Under the pieces are notes generated by a model. That model had not been told where the DNA came from. It saw only the letters and a program-made list of their open reading frames with translations, and ran no database searches. From assembly GCA_963674475.2 (NCBI GenBank), contig CAXXFQ010000031.1, positions 1 to 15,670 on the forward strand: DNA of 15,670 nt. Direction: 5' to 3'. Below are positions 13,448-15,670 of this stretch, piece after piece. Position 1 is the first letter of the stretch, and every line of letters starts with the position of its first letter. This DNA comes from CAXXFQ01 sp963674475 (GTDB lineage Bacteria > Planctomycetota > Planctomycetia > Pirellulales > Thermoguttaceae). The position numbers and the translations under genes were made by a program.

Positions 13448-15183
13448 CCGACTTTCCGCATACCATTCTCCTAAGGTCAGGAATAAAAGAATTGATAGCG
13501 TTCGCCTAAAAGATCGAGAATGAGTTGATGGTGTTCGTTGAGATTGAGGATCATCTTCTCAGCGTGTTGGATGCATAAGACGTGGATCCCCACAAAGACC
13601 TGAAAGATCCAGCGGGCTGTTGGCTGCTGAATGTCTTTGCCCTGTTGGTTGGGGAACGTTTTGTCCTGCGTGTTCAACTCGTGCCGGATTCGATACTCCA
13701 GGGCCGCATACACGAGCAGACACAGCGTCATCACCATCAACAGCGCCATAATGCGCTCCGGTTTTTTGAGATAGACCGCCGAGGCCAAAAACATCGGATC
13801 CTTTAAAAATTTGAACCCTTTCTCGACATGGCTCTGGTCTTTATAGGTTGACAAAAGGGCCTCATTGGACAATGTGGTCGTCTCGAGATCGTTGGTGGCC
13901 ACAATGAAGCAGCTTTTCTGGTGTAAGAGGGTTTGCTGCGTCGCGAGAGCGACGCTGAGCCGCCCGTCAACCCGAAAGACCAGCTTGTCCGGTGGTTGAT
14001 TTTTTTGCGGGGCGTCCCGGGGTCGTATATCGGGGCTCACCTGTGATCGTTTCCTCGGTCAGCGTACTCACCTTGAACGCGTGTTTGACCGCCTGTACCG
14101 CCTTTTCAGCATCCGGAACACAGGCAAACTCTTGCCGACAGAGCTGCTGAAAGGCGCGCAGATCCTGTTCCCCGTGTTTCAACATCCGTGTGGTGACGGA
14201 ATGGCGTCCCCGCTTTCGAGCAGCGTCCGAGTAGACAATCATCCAGCGTTGGGGCACTTGGGCATAGGTAGAGGTGGTCATCTGGTACCGGTAGTTCTCA
14301 TCCAGCGTCACCATCGAGTCAGGCGTCACGGTGTGAATCGCCTCGGTGGCCTCGGTCAGGGTTTCCGGCACACGGCTCACCCACTTGATCATTCCACTCA
14401 CCCGTTGCAGCGTATCTTCCGTGTACAGCGCACTGTCTGCCACGAGGTATTCCAAGCCATAGTCCTGTTTCAATTGCGCAATATGCGTGTCGATGATCAT
14501 GGCAAAATCGCGCTTGTCACTACTATTGCCACTGAGCGGTTTCATCAAAATCGGAATTCCCGCACGACTCTCGACCATCAAATCAAGCACCACCTGATTC
14601 AGATCGGGCCGATGATCGCGACTGTACCCTTTGGTCACGTGAACAATGCCCGGCCCCGCCCCTGTCTTACTATTATACACCCCATCCGTATGGAAACTTG
14701 TCCCATCCAGATGCCCCATCGTCACGGGGAGCTGCAACTGCTGACAGGCATGACAACTGATCAGCGCATACAGCTCGGTCACCCCAAACCTATACAACGC
14801 GTCCAAACTTCGGCCGAGCACATCATCATTGACATGCTCGGCCTGAATGCCCGGTCCTAATAGCCGCTCCACCGGTTTATCCTGAAAAAACATCGGGACC
14901 AGATACAGTTGTTTATTGACAAACCCTAACCCATTAAGAACCATCGCTTTCACCGCCTGACCAAGCGAGACAGTCCGCTTCTCCATATCCTGCACAATGG
15001 CCTGATCGATCACGCTGCCAATTTCCAACTCATCATACATACCAGCCACTAATCCTAAATGATCGAGTGTCTTACTGTGATACTGTGATGTCATCGCGAA
15101 TTTCCTCCAAGTATATTTTAGAGGATGCTCAACACACGTTGACAGAAATATCAATATATTTTTTCATGTGTGCGGAATGTCGG
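13448..15183 (-). mobile_element. IS1634-family insertion sequence, 1736 bp
   Basis: The ends are CCGACTTTCCGCATAC (13448-13463) and, reverse-complemented, CCGACATTCCGCACAC (15168-15183), 14 of 16 identical. A 5-bp duplication AATAT flanks it, and its single large transposase gene runs on the minus strand. Transposase type, size and target duplication match the IS1634 family. It interrupts the cytosine methyltransferase gene in the same orientation. The transposase is frameshifted once (A7 run), so this copy may be dead. Confidence 0.93.
13477..15094 (-). pseudogene. IS1634-family transposase with one frameshift
   Basis: A DDE transposase with an N-terminal DUF4277-type region. ATG 15094 has SD GGAGG (15104-15108, 9-base spacer) and starts 'MTSQYHSKTLDHLGLVAGMY'; the 20 extra residues available upstream run into the inverted repeat and are unlikely. 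Catalytic segments: 'MGHLDGTSFHTDG' (first Asp), 'LVADSALYTEDTL' (second Asp) and 'YKDQSHVEKGFKFLK' (the Y-x2-R/Q-x3-E-x6-K signature). The frame breaks at an A7 run (plus-strand T7, 14000-14006). Reading six As gives A-K-N-Q-P-P-D-K-L-V-F-R and joins the second frame, which runs to the stop at 13477. The needed change is +1 (or -2), not the -1 typical of programmed frameshifting in IS elements, so a disabling or sequencing indel is likeliest. Confidence 0.88.
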
Positions 15184-15670
15184 ATATTTATAAAGATAGT
15201 TTCTTTTGTCTCCTCTCATATTGTTTCCATCTCTGGAACGCCCAACAACAGAATATGCCTGACACGGAGGTCCGCCAATGATCAAATCAAGTTTCTCTCC
15301 CTGTAGAAGCTCATCTATTCTGCTGAATATTTCAGCTAAGGAATCTTCTCCAATTTCAGAATTAATTACAGAAGGCAATCTGACTTTGTGGGATAAAGTT
15401 ATAAAATTCCTTTCGTGAGATTTTTCTATGCAGATAATCGTTGTACCAGTCGAGCTGCCCGGTTTTCTTTAACCAATGGTAGGCAACTCTTGTTCTTAAA
15501 GTAAAGCAAGCTGCCATATCAGCTTCTACATAGGCAACCGGAACAAAGCCTGTCCTGATAAACCCCTCAGACAAGCCTCCTGCACCGGCAAAAAGATCAA
15601 GAAATCTTAGAGTTCTCTGTTTATTCTTTGTCATTGCTGATATGAAACCTTTGAGCACTTTAAGCTGATG
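15184..15670 (-). pseudogene. DNA cytosine-5 methyltransferase, 5' part (partial)
   Basis: The N-terminal half of the type II 5mC methyltransferase. 'RFLDLFAGAGGLSEGF' is motif I (AdoMet binding) and 'IIGGPPCQAYSVVGR' is motif IV with the catalytic Cys of PCQ; 'NNMRGDKRNYLYKY' precedes the IS. The frame is open to the window edge; GTG 15658 or ATG 15634 ('MTKNKQRTLRF') could be the start, but an N-terminal extension outside the window is possible. A +1 (or -2) indel at about 15379-15390 divides it: one frame ends 'FYNFIPQSQIAFCN', and the other resumes 'LPSVINSEIGEDS'. The IS1634-family element then cuts the gene after 'LYKY'. It would have protected host DNA from the associated nucleases; it is now non-functional. 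Confidence 0.9.

Noticed and set aside
14081..14860. 259-codon open frame on the plus strand
   Set aside because: It lies wholly antisense to the IS1634-family transposase, has a low-complexity Arg/His-rich translation and shows no recognisable domain.
1..15670. CRISPR arrays, tRNA or rRNA genes
   Set aside because: No regularly spaced direct repeats and no tRNA or rRNA-like segments were seen on either strand.

Overview
The window comes from a bacterial chromosome or large contig. No rRNA, tRNA or other marker fixes the species. Starts are mostly ATG with good Shine-Dalgarno (SD) sites. Two different insertion sequences (IS) and several decayed genes suggest an IS-rich environmental bacterium. 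The window has two halves with different histories.

Left half (about 1-5430, + strand): an intact, tightly spaced cyclitol/sugar-acid operon. In order it holds an FGGY-family carbohydrate kinase (5' end outside the window), a short-chain dehydrogenase like the dehydrogenase half of RhaD/RhaW proteins, a creatininase-fold hydrolase of the IolN (3-dehydro-scyllo-inosose hydrolase) type, a Gfo/Idh/MocA inositol-dehydrogenase-like oxidoreductase, and a TIM-barrel sugar epimerase/isomerase of the IolE/IolO type. The set fits the non-classical inositol route described in Thermotoga: oxidation to keto-inositols, hydrolytic ring opening to a ketogluconate, epimerisation, reduction and phosphorylation. 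Two intergenic gaps carry large inverted repeats. Downstream, at 5583-5650, lies an ungapped relic (53 of 68 bases identical) of the 3' end of a second IolN gene.

Right half (about 5787-15670, - strand): the remains of a defence/restriction operon of the type described around MORC-like ATPases (5mC methyltransferase, HNH nuclease, [MORC ATPase], Z1, DUF4420 PD-(D/E)XK, AIPR). Reading 5'->3' on the minus strand: a cytosine-5 methyltransferase broken by an IS1634-family element (13448-15183) and three frameshifts; an apparently intact HNH endonuclease; a Z1-domain gene that has lost its N-terminal half, is frameshifted through its DDEAD motif and is split by an IS5-family (IS427-like) element (9339-10424); then intact DUF4420 and AIPR genes, translationally coupled to the Z1 tail. 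No MORC/GHKL ATPase remains.

Both IS insertions can be undone on paper. Removing each element plus one target-site copy (5-bp AATAT in the methyltransferase, 2-bp TA in Z1) rejoins the reading frame exactly. The frameshifts cluster in the methyltransferase, Z1 and the IS transposases, while the sugar operon, HNH, DUF4420 and AIPR are clean. This favours real decay over poor sequence quality, although several lesions lie in homopolymers. I see no wholly new system; the value is in the reconstruction of a dying defence island and in the inositol-type operon with its relic duplicate.
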